Origin: Sphingomonas edaphi
GTDB lineage: Bacteria; Pseudomonadota; Alphaproteobacteria; Sphingomonadales; Sphingomonadaceae
NCBI RefSeq assembly: GCF_003583725.1
Contig: NZ_QXTF01000001.1
Span: 682,001-746,000 of the forward strand
Direction of reading: 5' to 3'
DNA length: 64,000 bases
Below the pieces are notes generated by a model. That model made no database searches. It saw nothing but the letters and a program-made list of their open reading frames with translations, and had not been told where the DNA came from. The position numbers and the translations under genes were made by a program. This document shows, one piece after another, positions 9,870 to 19,403 of the stretch (within the stretch, counting starts at the first letter, position 1; every line of letters begins with the position of its first letter).

Positions 9870-10834
9870 GCGGCGGCCCGCTGCGGTCGGACGAGGCCAG
9901 GCTTGGCGGCACGCCACAGGATCACGCTCAATTCGCCACCTTCCAGCCGTTCGGTCCTGTCGGGCTCAAGGCCGGCCGCAGTAAACCAGCCGCGGATTGC
10001 ATCGTCGGCGAATCCAAGTCTCAAATGGGCATCCTTTTCACGCAACTCTTCCCGCTCATGCTGGGCGAAATCGATAACGAGCAATCTTCCACCGGGCGCC
10101 AGGACGCGCGCCGCCTCGGCGATCGCAAGGCCGGGCTGCTGCGCATAATGAAGCACTTGGTGCAGGATGATGCTGTCCGCACTTCGGTCGGCAAGCGGCA
10201 AGGCATACATGTCGCCCTGCCGGAGGCTCGCGCCGGCAATGCCGGCCTCCTCGAGCTTGACGCGCGCCAGTCGAAGCATCTCCGACGAACGGTCAATGCC
10301 GATTGCGCTTTCGGCGCGGGGCGCAAATAACTCCAGCATACGCCCGGTACCGGTGCCGATGTCGAGCAACGCACCGATCGGACGATCCATGACCAGGTCG
10401 GCAATCGCCCGTTCAACCTCACTTTCGGCAACATGAAGTGAGCGAACGCTATCCCAAGTCGCGGCATGCGCTTCGAAATATCGCCGCGCGGCCTCCGCCC
10501 GGTCCGATCGCACGGCTTCCAATCGTGAGGCATCCAGCGCAAACAAGTCCCCAGCGTCGTCACCGGCCCAGTCTTCGAATAAGCAGAATAGCGGCTCAGT
10601 CTTCAACGGGTCAGCCAGTTGCAAATAAACCCAGCTGCCTTCCTTGCGGCGGCCTACCAATCCTGAATCGGTTAGAATCTTCACGTGCCGGGAAACGCGG
10701 GGCTGACTTTGCCCCAAAACCTGCGCCAATTCGCCGACCGACAGCTCCATCGACTTCAGCAGCGCGACGATACGCAGCCGCGTCGGGTCGGCAAGCGATT
10801 GGAAAAGCGCGGCAAGCTTGAGGTCTCGAGACAC
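9866..10834 (-). CDS. ArsR-family regulator fused to a SAM-dependent methyltransferase
   Basis: A 322-residue fusion. Residues 1-95 form an ArsR/SmtB winged helix (ADPTRLRIVALLKS, then a recognition helix in GQSQPRVSRHVKILTDSG). Residues about 140-300 form a class I methyltransferase with motif I DIGTGTGR and GIDRSSEMLRLA. No metal-binding cysteine cluster is evident in the ArsR part, so metal sensing is unlikely. As first gene of the metF-metH operon it probably controls methionine/SAM metabolism, and a SAM-family ligand such as S-adenosylhomocysteine is plausible by analogy with SahR-type ArsR regulators (inference). The start is the GTG at 10832-10834; a downstream start would delete the winged helix. 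It sits only 7 bp from a perfect inverted repeat overlapping its promoter. Confidence 0.85.
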   Translation of the reverse strand: MSRDLKLAALFQSLADPTRLRIVALLKSMELSVGELAQVLGQSQPRVSRHVKILTDSGLVGRRKEGSWVYLQLADPLKTEPLFCLFEDWAGDDAGDLFALDASRLEAVRSDRAEAARRYFEAHAATWDSVRSLHVAESEVERAIADLVMDRPIGALLDIGTGTGRMLELFAPRAESAIGIDRSSEMLRLARVKLEEAGIAGASLRQGDMYALPLADRSADSIILHQVLHYAQQPGLAIAEAARVLAPGGRLLVIDFAQHEREELREKDAHLRLGFADDAIRGWFTAAGLEPDRTERLEGGELSVILWRAAKPGLVRPQRAAA

Positions 10835-10841
10835 GGCTTAA

Positions 10842-10870
10842 GGATATAAAGAAGTCTTTATATCCGTCAA
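10842..10870 (-). promoter_or_regulatory. Promoter and ArsR-type operator of the metF-metH operon
   Basis: A perfect 10-bp inverted repeat with arms GGATATAAAG (10842-10851) and CTTTATATCC (10856-10865) and a 4-nt centre. On the minus strand a TTGACG -35 box (10865-10870) is followed after 16 nt by TATATC (10843-10848). The repeat therefore fills the space between -35 and -10, the classic position for a repressor. The predicted start of transcription falls within a few bases of the GTG codon, so the first mRNA would be leaderless or nearly so, and no Shine-Dalgarno sequence is visible. Confidence 0.7.
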
Positions 10871-10899
10871 TGCGGATCGCTCGGCTGGATCGTTTTGAC

Positions 10900-10931
10900 T
10901 GCGTCACGTCAAATGACGATTGCGTGACGCA
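10900..10931. repeat. Nested inverted repeats with TGACG half-sites
   Basis: Outer arms TGCGTCACG (10900-10908) and CGTGACGCA (10923-10931) are perfectly complementary. Inside lies a second perfect inverted repeat, CGTCA-AA-TGACG (10907-10918). It sits in the gap between the divergent arsR-type gene and the small lipoprotein gene, just upstream of a TATAAA (10941-10946) that could be the -10 box of the lipoprotein gene. The arrangement looks like an operator for a dimeric regulator, but I cannot name the protein. Confidence 0.45.
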
Positions 10932-11037
10932 AGACTCATCTATAAATCCGCGCGCTGGCCTGACCCTTTGTGGTGAGGCCGAGCCGGACCGAATTCCGCG
11001 AGGGATGCGGTCCCCATAAGCAAGGAATGGAACGATC

Positions 11038-11277
11038 ATGAAGAAGGTTGCACTGACCGTTGCGGTCCTCGCGCTCGGCCTGGCCGCGTGCGAAACCAAG
11101 ACCGAAAACGCCGTCGAGAACACCGCCGTCGAAAACGCGGTTGAAGCTGACGCCGCCGCTGCCGACAACGCCGTCGACAACGCTCTCGACGCTGCTGGCA
11201 ATGCCGTCGAGAACGCCGGCGAAGCCGTCGATAACGCTGCTGACGCGACTGCGAACGCCGCCGACAACGCGATGTAA
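11038..11277 (+). CDS. Small Ala/Asn-repeat lipoprotein
   Basis: A 79-residue secreted lipoprotein of unknown function. A signal sequence ends in the lipobox LGLAAC, so the mature protein starts at a lipidated cysteine about residue 18. The remaining 60 residues are low-complexity, with repeating units of the form DNAV, ENAV and DNAAD that would form a long amphipathic helix with alanine at the packing positions. This recalls entericidin-like or Lpp-like small lipoproteins but I see no homology strong enough to assign a family. The ATG is preceded by an AAGGAA sequence. A strong terminator follows 36 bp after the stop. Confidence 0.8.
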   Translation: MKKVALTVAVLALGLAACETKTENAVENTAVENAVEADAAAADNAVDNALDAAGNAVENAGEAVDNAADATANAADNAM

Positions 11278-11313
11278 TCATCGCTGTCGCGCCGTTTTCG
11301 GATGCGATAGGAG

Positions 11314-11346
11314 GGCCGTCCGCTTCATGCGGGCGGCCTTTTCTTT
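11314..11346 (+). terminator. Intrinsic terminator after the small lipoprotein gene
   Basis: A 10-bp stem with arms GGCCGTCCGC (11314-11323) and GCGGGCGGCC (11329-11338), one pair being G-T wobble, a 5-nt loop, then the T-rich tail TTTTCTTTT. It ends transcription of the lipoprotein gene just before the next one. Confidence 0.85.
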
Positions 11347-11359
11347 TGGAGCTTTGCCG

Positions 11360-11596
11360 ATGAATGCGTTCCTGGGCCTGTTTATTGCCCTGTCGCTGTC
11401 CGCCCTTTCCGCCTGCAATAGGGAGGAGCAAATCGAAGGACCTACCGTGGCTGAAAGTCGTCTGCTCGACGATACGGAGACGATGCTCGACAATCTCGCG
11501 ACAAACGAAAAGAGGCCGGCGAACGCCGAAGCGCCCACCGGCCCCAAACATCGTGGCGATGAACCCGCAGAGGGTTCAGAGACCGGCGCGCACTAA
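11360..11596 (+). CDS. Small hypothetical lipoprotein
   Basis: A 78-residue protein read from the ATG at 11360. Its N-terminus is a signal sequence with the lipobox LSALSAC near residue 19. The mature part is hydrophilic and acidic, with no cysteine other than the lipidated one. I recognise no domain. The gene begins 14 bp after the T-tract of the upstream terminator, with GGAG about 7 nt before the ATG, so it would need its own promoter or read-through. It is convergent with groEL, whose stop lies 27 bp beyond. Confidence 0.55.
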   Translation: MNAFLGLFIALSLSALSACNREEQIEGPTVAESRLLDDTETMLDNLATNEKRPANAEAPTGPKHRGDEPAEGSETGAH

Positions 11597-11623
11597 CCGG
11601 CGCCGATCCCTTGGGCGGCGGAC

Positions 11624-13285
<1,662 letters not shown>

Positions 13286-13334
13286 TCAAAAGTCACGAAA
13301 GCCGCGGCACGTGCCGCGACGAATGGCGTGGAGG

Positions 13335-13622
13335 TCAGCCCACGATCCCGAGGATGTCGCTTTCCTTCATGATGATCAGGTCTTCGCCCGAGATCTTCAC
13401 CTCGGTGCCCGACCACTTGCCGAACAGGATGCGATCGCCGGCCTTGACGTCCAGCGGCGTCACCTTGCCGTCTTCGGCCCGGGCGCCGGTGCCGACGGCG
13501 ACGACTTCGCCTTCCTGCGGCTTTTCCTTGGCGGAGTCGGGAATGATGATCCCACCCGCGGTCTTTTCCTCAGCCTCGACGCGGCGGACGAGGACACGGT
13601 CATGAAGCGGCCTGAAAGACAT
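13335..13622 (-). CDS. groES: 10 kDa co-chaperonin GroES
   Basis: A 95-residue co-chaperonin, the lid of the GroEL cage. The N-terminus [19 protein letters not shown] and the mobile loop with [16 protein letters not shown] are characteristic, as is KYGxxE-like [20 protein letters not shown] near the C-terminus. It is the first gene of the groESL operon and is preceded by a CIRCE operator and promoter. Confidence 0.98.
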   Translation of the reverse strand: MSFRPLHDRVLVRRVEAEEKTAGGIIIPDSAKEKPQEGEVVAVGTGARAEDGKVTPLDVKAGDRILFGKWSGTEVKISGEDLIIMKESDILGIVG

Positions 13623-13664
13623 AGTTTTGAGCCCCTAATGGTTTGCTTCGGTAAAACGATTCGG

Positions 13665-13691
13665 CTGGCACTCCCATCTATGGAGTGCCAG
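13665..13691 (-). promoter_or_regulatory. CIRCE element (HrcA operator)
   Basis: Arms CTGGCACTC (13665-13673) and GAGTGCCAG (13683-13691) separated by exactly 9 nt. The core GCACTC-N9-GAGTGC equals the CIRCE consensus, with two outer positions differing from the usual TTAGCACTC but still symmetrical. It lies between the predicted promoter and groES, so HrcA binding would repress groESL outside heat shock. HrcA itself is not in this window. Confidence 0.92.
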
Positions 13692-13701
13692 CAGTGCCGC
13701 G

Positions 13702-13730
13702 CATATGGGTTGGACGTCCCTAACCGTCAA
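13702..13730 (-). promoter_or_regulatory. Predicted housekeeping promoter of groESL
   Basis: On the minus strand TTGACG (13725-13730) is followed after 17 nt by CATATG (13702-13707). Transcription would start near 13695, so CIRCE would occupy about +4 to +30 of the transcript. The -35 box is good and the -10 box poor. Confidence 0.5.
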
Positions 13731-13750
13731 CACCCCCAAGTGACGCAAAT

Positions 13751-15142
13751 TTACGAGCTGACGAGAAGGAGGCCTAGCCGGTCGCGGCGGCTCCACCGCC
13801 AGAGCATCAGAACCGCGACCATTCCGAGACCGGCGGCGAGGCCCATCCAAATGCCGATGCCGCGCCAGTCCAAGGCAAAGGCCAATGCCACACCTACGCC
13901 GAGGCCGATCGCCCAATAACCGAACAGGGCATAGACCATGGGCACGCGTGTATCGTGAAGGCCACGCAGCATGCCCGCACCAACGACCTGCGCGCCGTCC
14001 ACGATCTGGAACAGAGCTGCAATCATCAAGAACGACACACCAAGTGCGATCACGGACGCGTTCTCGGCGGTGTCAGCAAGGAACAGGGTGATCAATTCGC
14101 GTGGAAAGGCATACATGATGGTCGCCATTACAGCCATGAACGCGATGCTGAGGCCAAACGCGGTCCAACCCGCGAGCGCCACACCGTCGCGGTCGCGGCG
14201 ACCGTAGGCGAGGCCGACGCGGACCGTCGTGGCCTGCCCAAGCGCCAGTGGCACCATGAAGGTCGTCGCCGCGATCTGCAGCGCGATCTGGTGGGCGGCA
14301 ACCGACGACGCACCGAAGAGTCCCATCAGATAGGCGGCCGCACTGAACACGCCGCCTTCGAAGCCCATGGTCAGACCGATCGGCCCGCCAAGCCGGAACA
14401 TTGCGCGGAAGCGGGGCCAGTCCGATCGCCAGAACCGTCCGAACAATTGGAATCGGCGAAACTGCCGGTCGGACAGGATTACCGCGGCCAGCGCCAAGGC
14501 CATTGCCGCCCAGACGATCGAACTGCCCAAGCCGGCGCCGATTATTCCGAGGCGAGGCATGCCCAGATGACCGAATATCAACGACCAGCAGACCAGTGCG
14601 TTTAGCGGGATGCCCGTCGCGCTGATCACCAGAACCCATCCCGGCCGTTCCATTGCAGAAAGGAAGTTGCGCATCACTTGGAACAGCATCCAGGATGGGA
14701 TGACCCACATGTAGCCGCGCAGGAAAATGCCGGCTAGCCGCGCCAATTCCGGCTCTTGCCCAAGCGCGAGAATAACGGGCTCCGCGTTCCACAGGACGAT
14801 CATCGTGGGGATCGTCATAATCACCGCTGCCCACAGCGACTGGCGGAAGGTGCGCCTGACGTCGCGCACCGCATTGGATCGCTCGCCGAGCGCGCTGGCC
14901 ATCATCGGGGACGAGGCGGTTAATACCCCTAGGGCGAACAAAATCATTCCGAATGACAGGCTAAGCGCCAACGCAGCGGCGGCCAATTCCTTAGGTCCCA
15001 GCCAACCGAGCAGGACAACATCGGTCGCCTGGATTAGCTGCATGGTCAGGTTGGCAAGCATTAGCGGCCACGCGAGGGCCATCGTCGCGTGAAGCTCCTC
15101 GCGCCAGCTCTGCCGACTGATAGTCCGTCCCCCGCGGTTCAT
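13751..15142 (-). CDS. MATE family multidrug efflux transporter
   Basis: A 463-residue integral membrane protein with about 12 hydrophobic segments and the internal two-fold repeat of MATE transporters. Recognisable parts are LAWPLMLANLTMQLIQATDVVLLGWLG in pieces at the N-terminus, the loop before helix 5, and the second-half start GGPIGLTMGFEGGVF. NorM-type members export cationic drugs in exchange for Na+ or H+; substrate cannot be inferred here. It ends 128 bp upstream of groES and is divergent from sppA. Confidence 0.88.
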   Translation of the reverse strand: MNRGGRTISRQSWREELHATMALAWPLMLANLTMQLIQATDVVLLGWLGPKELAAAALALSLSFGMILFALGVLTASSPMMASALGERSNAVRDVRRTFRQSLWAAVIMTIPTMIVLWNAEPVILALGQEPELARLAGIFLRGYMWVIPSWMLFQVMRNFLSAMERPGWVLVISATGIPLNALVCWSLIFGHLGMPRLGIIGAGLGSSIVWAAMALALAAVILSDRQFRRFQLFGRFWRSDWPRFRAMFRLGGPIGLTMGFEGGVFSAAAYLMGLFGASSVAAHQIALQIAATTFMVPLALGQATTVRVGLAYGRRDRDGVALAGWTAFGLSIAFMAVMATIMYAFPRELITLFLADTAENASVIALGVSFLMIAALFQIVDGAQVVGAGMLRGLHDTRVPMVYALFGYWAIGLGVGVALAFALDWRGIGIWMGLAAGLGMVAVLMLWRWSRRDRLGLLLVSS

Positions 15143-15258
15143 GGCAGGCCGGTTAGCAGGTTCCCGCCTACAAGCCAGCGTTGCAGCCGGTCATCCGTCG
15201 AATTTCCTTGGGAGGGCTGCGCCCGCTGCGCTACGCGTCAGCACGAAGGAGTTCATCG

Positions 15259-17130
15259 ATGCGGTTCGTGCGGGCAATCTGGAAGTTGCTGGTCGGCGTC
15301 AAGGACGCGCTTGTCCTGCTGTTCATGCTGATGTTCTTCGGTCTCATCTACGCGGCACTGTCAGCCAGGCCAGCGGCCATCGGCGACGGCGTGCTAGCGA
15401 TGGACCTCGACGGCGTGCTGGTCGAACAGGCATCGCGACCCGACGCGCTGGCTGCCGCACTCGGCGCGAGCAGCGTGACCCGCGAATATCAACTGCGGGA
15501 CCTGGTCGCTGCGCTTGACACCGCAGAGGACGATGATCGCGTCAAAGCGATTGCCCTCGACCTGGATGGCTTCATGGGCGGCGGACAGGCGTCACTGACC
15601 GCGCTTGGCCAAAAGATCGGTGAGGTTCGCAAGAGCGGCAAGCCGGTCATAGCCTTCGCCACCGGCTACACCGACGACCGCTACCAGCTAGCGGCCCACG
15701 CCTCCGAAATCTGGATGCCTGCGATGGGTGCGATGGCGGTCGCGGGCCCCGGCGGTAACAACCTCTATTTCAAGGGCCTGCTCGACAAGTTGGGTGTGAC
15801 GGCCAACATTTATCGCGTCGGCACCTACAAGTCGGCGGTAGAGCCCTTCATTCGGAACGACATGTCGCCCGAAGCGCGCGAAAATGCGCAGGCGCTGGGT
15901 GACGCGCTGCTTGAAACATGGCGCGAAGATATTGCGCGCGGGCGACCCCAAGCAATCGCCGGCCTCAATCGCATGCTGACCGACCCGGTGGGGGTCACGC
16001 GGGCCGCCAATGGCAACCTGTCCCGGGCGGCGATGGACCTGAAGTTGATCGACAAGGTCGGCGAGCGCAAGCAGTTCGAAGCTCGCCTCGCCGAGCTTGG
16101 TGGCGAGGACGACAACGCGGTTCACGGCTACAAGCGCATCAAGCTTACATCCTACGAGGATCAGGCGATTGGCGACGACAAAGGTCCTATCGGCGTCGTC
16201 ACGATCGCCGGGGAGATCGTCGACGGGAAAGCGGGGCCGGGCCGTGCGGGTGGCGAGACCATCGCCCGCGCCATCGAGAAAGGCCTCGCCAAGGAAGATC
16301 TAAAGGCGTTGGTCGTGCGGATCGACAGCCCCGGCGGATCAGCGCTAGCCTCGGAACGCATCCGGCAGGCTCTGCTCGCGGCCAAGGCGAAGAAGCTTCC
16401 GGTGGTTGTTTCGATGGGCAGCGTCGCCGCTTCAGGCGGCTACTGGGTCGCGACCCCTGGCGATTTCGTCTTTGCCGAACCGTCGACCGTGACCGGGTCG
16501 ATCGGCGTATTTGGCGTCCTGCCGAGCTTCGAGGGCACGCTTGCGAAACTCGGCGTGGGGGCGGACGGCATCAAGACTACACCCCTATCCGGCGAACCGG
16601 ACCTGCTTCGGGGTCCGTCGGAGGCCGCCGATGCGCTGGTTCAGGCGGGTGTAGAGCAGGTCTATGCGCGCTTCTTGTCAATCGTGGCGGAGTCGCGGAA
16701 AAAGACGCCGGCCGATATCGACCGCATCGCGCAAGGACGCGTGTGGGATGGCGGCACGGCTCGTCAGATCGGGCTGGTCGACGGCTTCGGCGGAATGGAC
16801 GAGGCGATCGCCAAGGCTGCGGAACTGGCCAAGTTAGACGAGGGCCAGCGCGGCCTTACTTATCTTGAGCCGTCGCCGGCGTTTGCCGACACGCTGATGG
16901 AAGCGTTCGCCAATGAGGAAACGGACGAAAGCGACATGCCCGCCGACGCACTGGCGACGCTCTCCCCCGCGCCAGAAGCGCTGCTGGCACGGGCCATCGC
17001 AGACCTGCGCTCGATCCTCTCCGGGCCGACCATCCAGGCGCGCTGTCTGGAGTGTCCGCCCGCGGCAGCCGTGTCGCGGCTCAGTGCGGAGGACCGGGGC
17101 TGGCTGGCGAAGCTGCTCAGCTGGAGCTGA
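15259..17130 (+). CDS. sppA: Signal peptide peptidase SppA, 67K type
   Basis: A 623-residue inner-membrane serine protease that degrades cleaved signal peptides. One N-terminal membrane helix (about residues 16-37) is followed by two tandem ClpP-like domains. The general-base lysine is K191 in GTYKSAVEPF and the nucleophile S392 in ASGGYW, the same split of catalytic residues between the two halves as in E. coli SppA. I chose the ATG at 15259 because AAGGAG lies 7 nt upstream; the open frame starts 78 bp earlier without such a site. The C-terminus is extended by about 50 residues with a short CLEC sequence of unknown meaning. Its last 14 bp overlap the convergent PepSY gene. Confidence 0.9.
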   Translation: MRFVRAIWKLLVGVKDALVLLFMLMFFGLIYAALSARPAAIGDGVLAMDLDGVLVEQASRPDALAAALGASSVTREYQLRDLVAALDTAEDDDRVKAIALDLDGFMGGGQASLTALGQKIGEVRKSGKPVIAFATGYTDDRYQLAAHASEIWMPAMGAMAVAGPGGNNLYFKGLLDKLGVTANIYRVGTYKSAVEPFIRNDMSPEARENAQALGDALLETWREDIARGRPQAIAGLNRMLTDPVGVTRAANGNLSRAAMDLKLIDKVGERKQFEARLAELGGEDDNAVHGYKRIKLTSYEDQAIGDDKGPIGVVTIAGEIVDGKAGPGRAGGETIARAIEKGLAKEDLKALVVRIDSPGGSALASERIRQALLAAKAKKLPVVVSMGSVAASGGYWVATPGDFVFAEPSTVTGSIGVFGVLPSFEGTLAKLGVGADGIKTTPLSGEPDLLRGPSEAADALVQAGVEQVYARFLSIVAESRKKTPADIDRIAQGRVWDGGTARQIGLVDGFGGMDEAIAKAAELAKLDEGQRGLTYLEPSPAFADTLMEAFANEETDESDMPADALATLSPAPEALLARAIADLRSILSGPTIQARCLECPPAAAVSRLSAEDRGWLAKLLSWS

Positions 17131-17839
17131 TCCGCGGCGGCCCGCCGTTGCCGTTGCCGTTGCCGTTTATCTTCCGCTTGATCGTTAGCGGCAGGAGAAC
17201 CAGCGCCAACAGTACCATGCCGAGCGCAAGCGCCGAGAAGGTCACGACCCACGGGTTGTTGGTTTCCTCGCGGCCCTGAAGGTCCATTATGTGAAGGCCC
17301 CACATGAAGTCGTAGACCCGCCACCATTTGGTGCGGCGCGCAACGATTTCTCCTGATCCGCCGTCGACGTAGAAATGGGTGCCGTCGTCCAGTCGAACGC
17401 GCCAGCCGTCCATCGCCCGGCGCAACTCCAGCGGTGGGCTGTTCGAATCGACGCGACTTGTTTCCACGACTTTGGCCGTGCCGGTGTAGCGGGCCATCAC
17501 CTCGCGCGCTGCATCGGCTGCTCCTAGCCGGGGCAGCAGTTGCCCCGTCGTCGGATCGGCAAGGCGCGATCCGGCCCCGGCGATATCAAGCTCCCAGCGC
17601 GGGCCGTCCGCTCGTGGCTCAAGACTCAAGGTCGTCACTGGCAATCCCGCGACGCGCGGCAGAACAACCGGCATCAACATTTGCATCGGTTTCGGTGGTG
17701 CGATGAGATCGGTGCCCCGCACCTCCTCGATCGGCTTGGCGACCATCACCAAACCGGACACCGTCCAGAACAACATTGGAATGCCAACAAGCCAGCCAAG
17801 CCACACATGGTAGCGGCGCAGCGACGTACGAACCCCCAT
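17117..17839 (-). CDS. PepSY-associated membrane protein
   Basis: A 240-residue protein with an N-terminal helix (WLGWLVGIPMLFWTVSGLVMV, truncated here for length) and a second helix near residue 210. Between them is a periplasmic region with a PepSY-like module: WRVRLDDGTHFYVDGGSGEIV and the arginine/tryptophan pair RRTKWWRVYDFMWGLHIMD that is typical of PepSY-TM proteins. Family members are linked to iron-siderophore reduction or peptidase inhibition, but function here is unknown. I chose the ATG at 17837-17839 because the upstream extension is Arg/Pro-rich and not family-like. The C-terminus ends in an Asn-Gly repeat encoded by a hexanucleotide repeat at 17145-17168. Confidence 0.78.
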   Translation of the reverse strand: MGVRTSLRRYHVWLGWLVGIPMLFWTVSGLVMVAKPIEEVRGTDLIAPPKPMQMLMPVVLPRVAGLPVTTLSLEPRADGPRWELDIAGAGSRLADPTTGQLLPRLGAADAAREVMARYTGTAKVVETSRVDSNSPPLELRRAMDGWRVRLDDGTHFYVDGGSGEIVARRTKWWRVYDFMWGLHIMDLQGREETNNPWVVTFSALALGMVLLALVLLPLTIKRKINGNGNGNGGPPRISSS

Positions 17840-18002
17840 TCTCGTCTCCCGGTCACAGGCGCGAAACGAAGGTCCACCCGGTTGAACGCGGCCATGCCCA
17901 GGCCACCGGCATCGAATCAGCTTGGCGGGTGCGTAGCGGGCGGAATGCCGCACGTCATGATTTTTATATAATTAAGGTTAATCCTGAACCCGGCGGCTGG
18001 AT

Positions 18003-19400
18003 CTAAATGTGGATGGGCTTGCCCTGTACCGCCATCGCCGCTTCCTTCAGCGCTTCGCTATGCGTCGGGTGCGCGTGACAGGTGTAGGCGACATCCTCGC
18101 TCGTCGCGCCAAACTCCATGGCCTGCGCGGCTTGGGCGATCATCGTGCCCGCGACCGAAGCGATGCACCACACGCCAAGCACGCGGTCGGACTTGGCATC
18201 CGAGATGACCTTCACGAAACCGTCAGGCTCGTGATTTGTCTTGGCGCGGCTGTTGGCCAGCATCGGGAACTTACCGACCTTGATCTCGCCCTTCTCCTTC
18301 GCCTGCTCTTCTGTCAGGCCGACGCCGGCGATCTCCGGCAGGGTGTAAACGACCGAAGGGATGACGTCGTGATTCACGATGCCGGTCAGGCCGGCGATAT
18401 TCTCCGCAACCGCAATGCCCTCGTCTTCGGCCTTGTGGGCAAGCATGGGGCCGGGAATGACGTCGCCGACGGCCCAGACACCGTCGACCTTGGTGCGAAA
18501 TTCATGGTCGGTTTCGATCTGACCGCGTTGGTTCGTCTCAAGGCCAATCTTGTCGAGGCCAAGGCCGTCGGTGTTCGGCTTGCGGCCAATGGACACGAGG
18601 ACGCAATCAGCCTCCAGCGTTTCCGCATCGCCCCCCTTGGCCGGCTCCAGCGTCACCGTCGCCTTGCCGCCGTCGACCGTCACGCCCGTGACTTTGGTAG
18701 ACAGCTTGAACTCGATGCCCTGTTTCTTAAAGATCTTGTTGGCTTCCCTGCGGACGTCGCCGTCCATTCCCGGGAGGATCTGGTCGAGGAATTCAACGCA
18801 GGTGACTTTGGCGCCCAGGCGCCGCCACACGCTGCCCAGTTCCAAGCCGATCACGCCACCACCGATGACGACCATGTGGGCCGGCACCTTCTCCAGCTCC
18901 AGCGCCCCCGTCGACGAGACGACGATCTTCTCGTCAACTTCGACGCCCGGAAGCGGCGTCACCGACGAGCCGGTGGCGATAACGATGTTCTTGGCTGTCA
19001 CCTTTTGACCGGCGACTGTCACCGTGTGCGCGTCCTCGAATGACGCGCGGCCCTTCAGCCAGGCGACCTTGTTCTTCTTGAACAGGAATTCGATCCCGCC
19101 AGTCAAACCCTTCACCGCGTCGCGGCGCTGGGCGTGCATCGTACCGAGGTCGAGCTCGGGCGTGACCTTGATGCCCATCTTAGCCATCGAGCCATTAGCC
19201 GCCGCATCGAAATATTCCGACGCGTGGAGCATCGCCTTGGAAGGAATGCAGCCGACGTTGAGGCAGGTCCCGCCCAGCGTCTCGCGGCTTTCGGCGCAAG
19301 CAGTCTTCAGGCCTAGCTGCGCAGCGCGGATGGCCGCGACATAACCGCCGGGACCGGAGCCGATTACCAGGACGTCATAGTCGAAGTCAGCCATTGTCAT
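18003..19400 (-). CDS. lpdA: Dihydrolipoyl dehydrogenase (E3)
   Basis: A 465-residue FAD flavoprotein that reoxidises dihydrolipoamide with NAD+ in the 2-oxoglutarate dehydrogenase complex. The FAD dinucleotide fold is GSGPGG near residue 15, the redox disulfide is C46-C51 in GGTCLNVGCIPSKA, the NAD fold is IGGGVIGLELGSVW, and the C-terminal His-Glu dyad is in HAHPTHSEALKEA. It starts 3 bp after the sucB stop, making it the last gene of mdh-sucD-sucA-sucB-lpd. Confidence 0.97.
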   Translation of the reverse strand: MTMADFDYDVLVIGSGPGGYVAAIRAAQLGLKTACAESRETLGGTCLNVGCIPSKAMLHASEYFDAAANGSMAKMGIKVTPELDLGTMHAQRRDAVKGLTGGIEFLFKKNKVAWLKGRASFEDAHTVTVAGQKVTAKNIVIATGSSVTPLPGVEVDEKIVVSSTGALELEKVPAHMVVIGGGVIGLELGSVWRRLGAKVTCVEFLDQILPGMDGDVRREANKIFKKQGIEFKLSTKVTGVTVDGGKATVTLEPAKGGDAETLEADCVLVSIGRKPNTDGLGLDKIGLETNQRGQIETDHEFRTKVDGVWAVGDVIPGPMLAHKAEDEGIAVAENIAGLTGIVNHDVIPSVVYTLPEIAGVGLTEEQAKEKGEIKVGKFPMLANSRAKTNHEPDGFVKVISDAKSDRVLGVWCIASVAGTMIAQAAQAMEFGATSEDVAYTCHAHPTHSEALKEAAMAVQGKPIHI

Positions 19401-19403
19401 TCC

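Noticed and set aside
10842-10900. A SAM or SAH riboswitch before metF
   Set aside because: The leader appears to be absent and the sequence shows a DNA operator rather than conserved riboswitch helices.
18009-19043. Long open frames opposite lpd, sucA (22441-23553), groEL (12687-13919) and glnE (33733-35307)
   Set aside because: They lie within well-conserved genes on the other strand, have high Arg/His content typical of antisense frames in GC-rich DNA and no family features.
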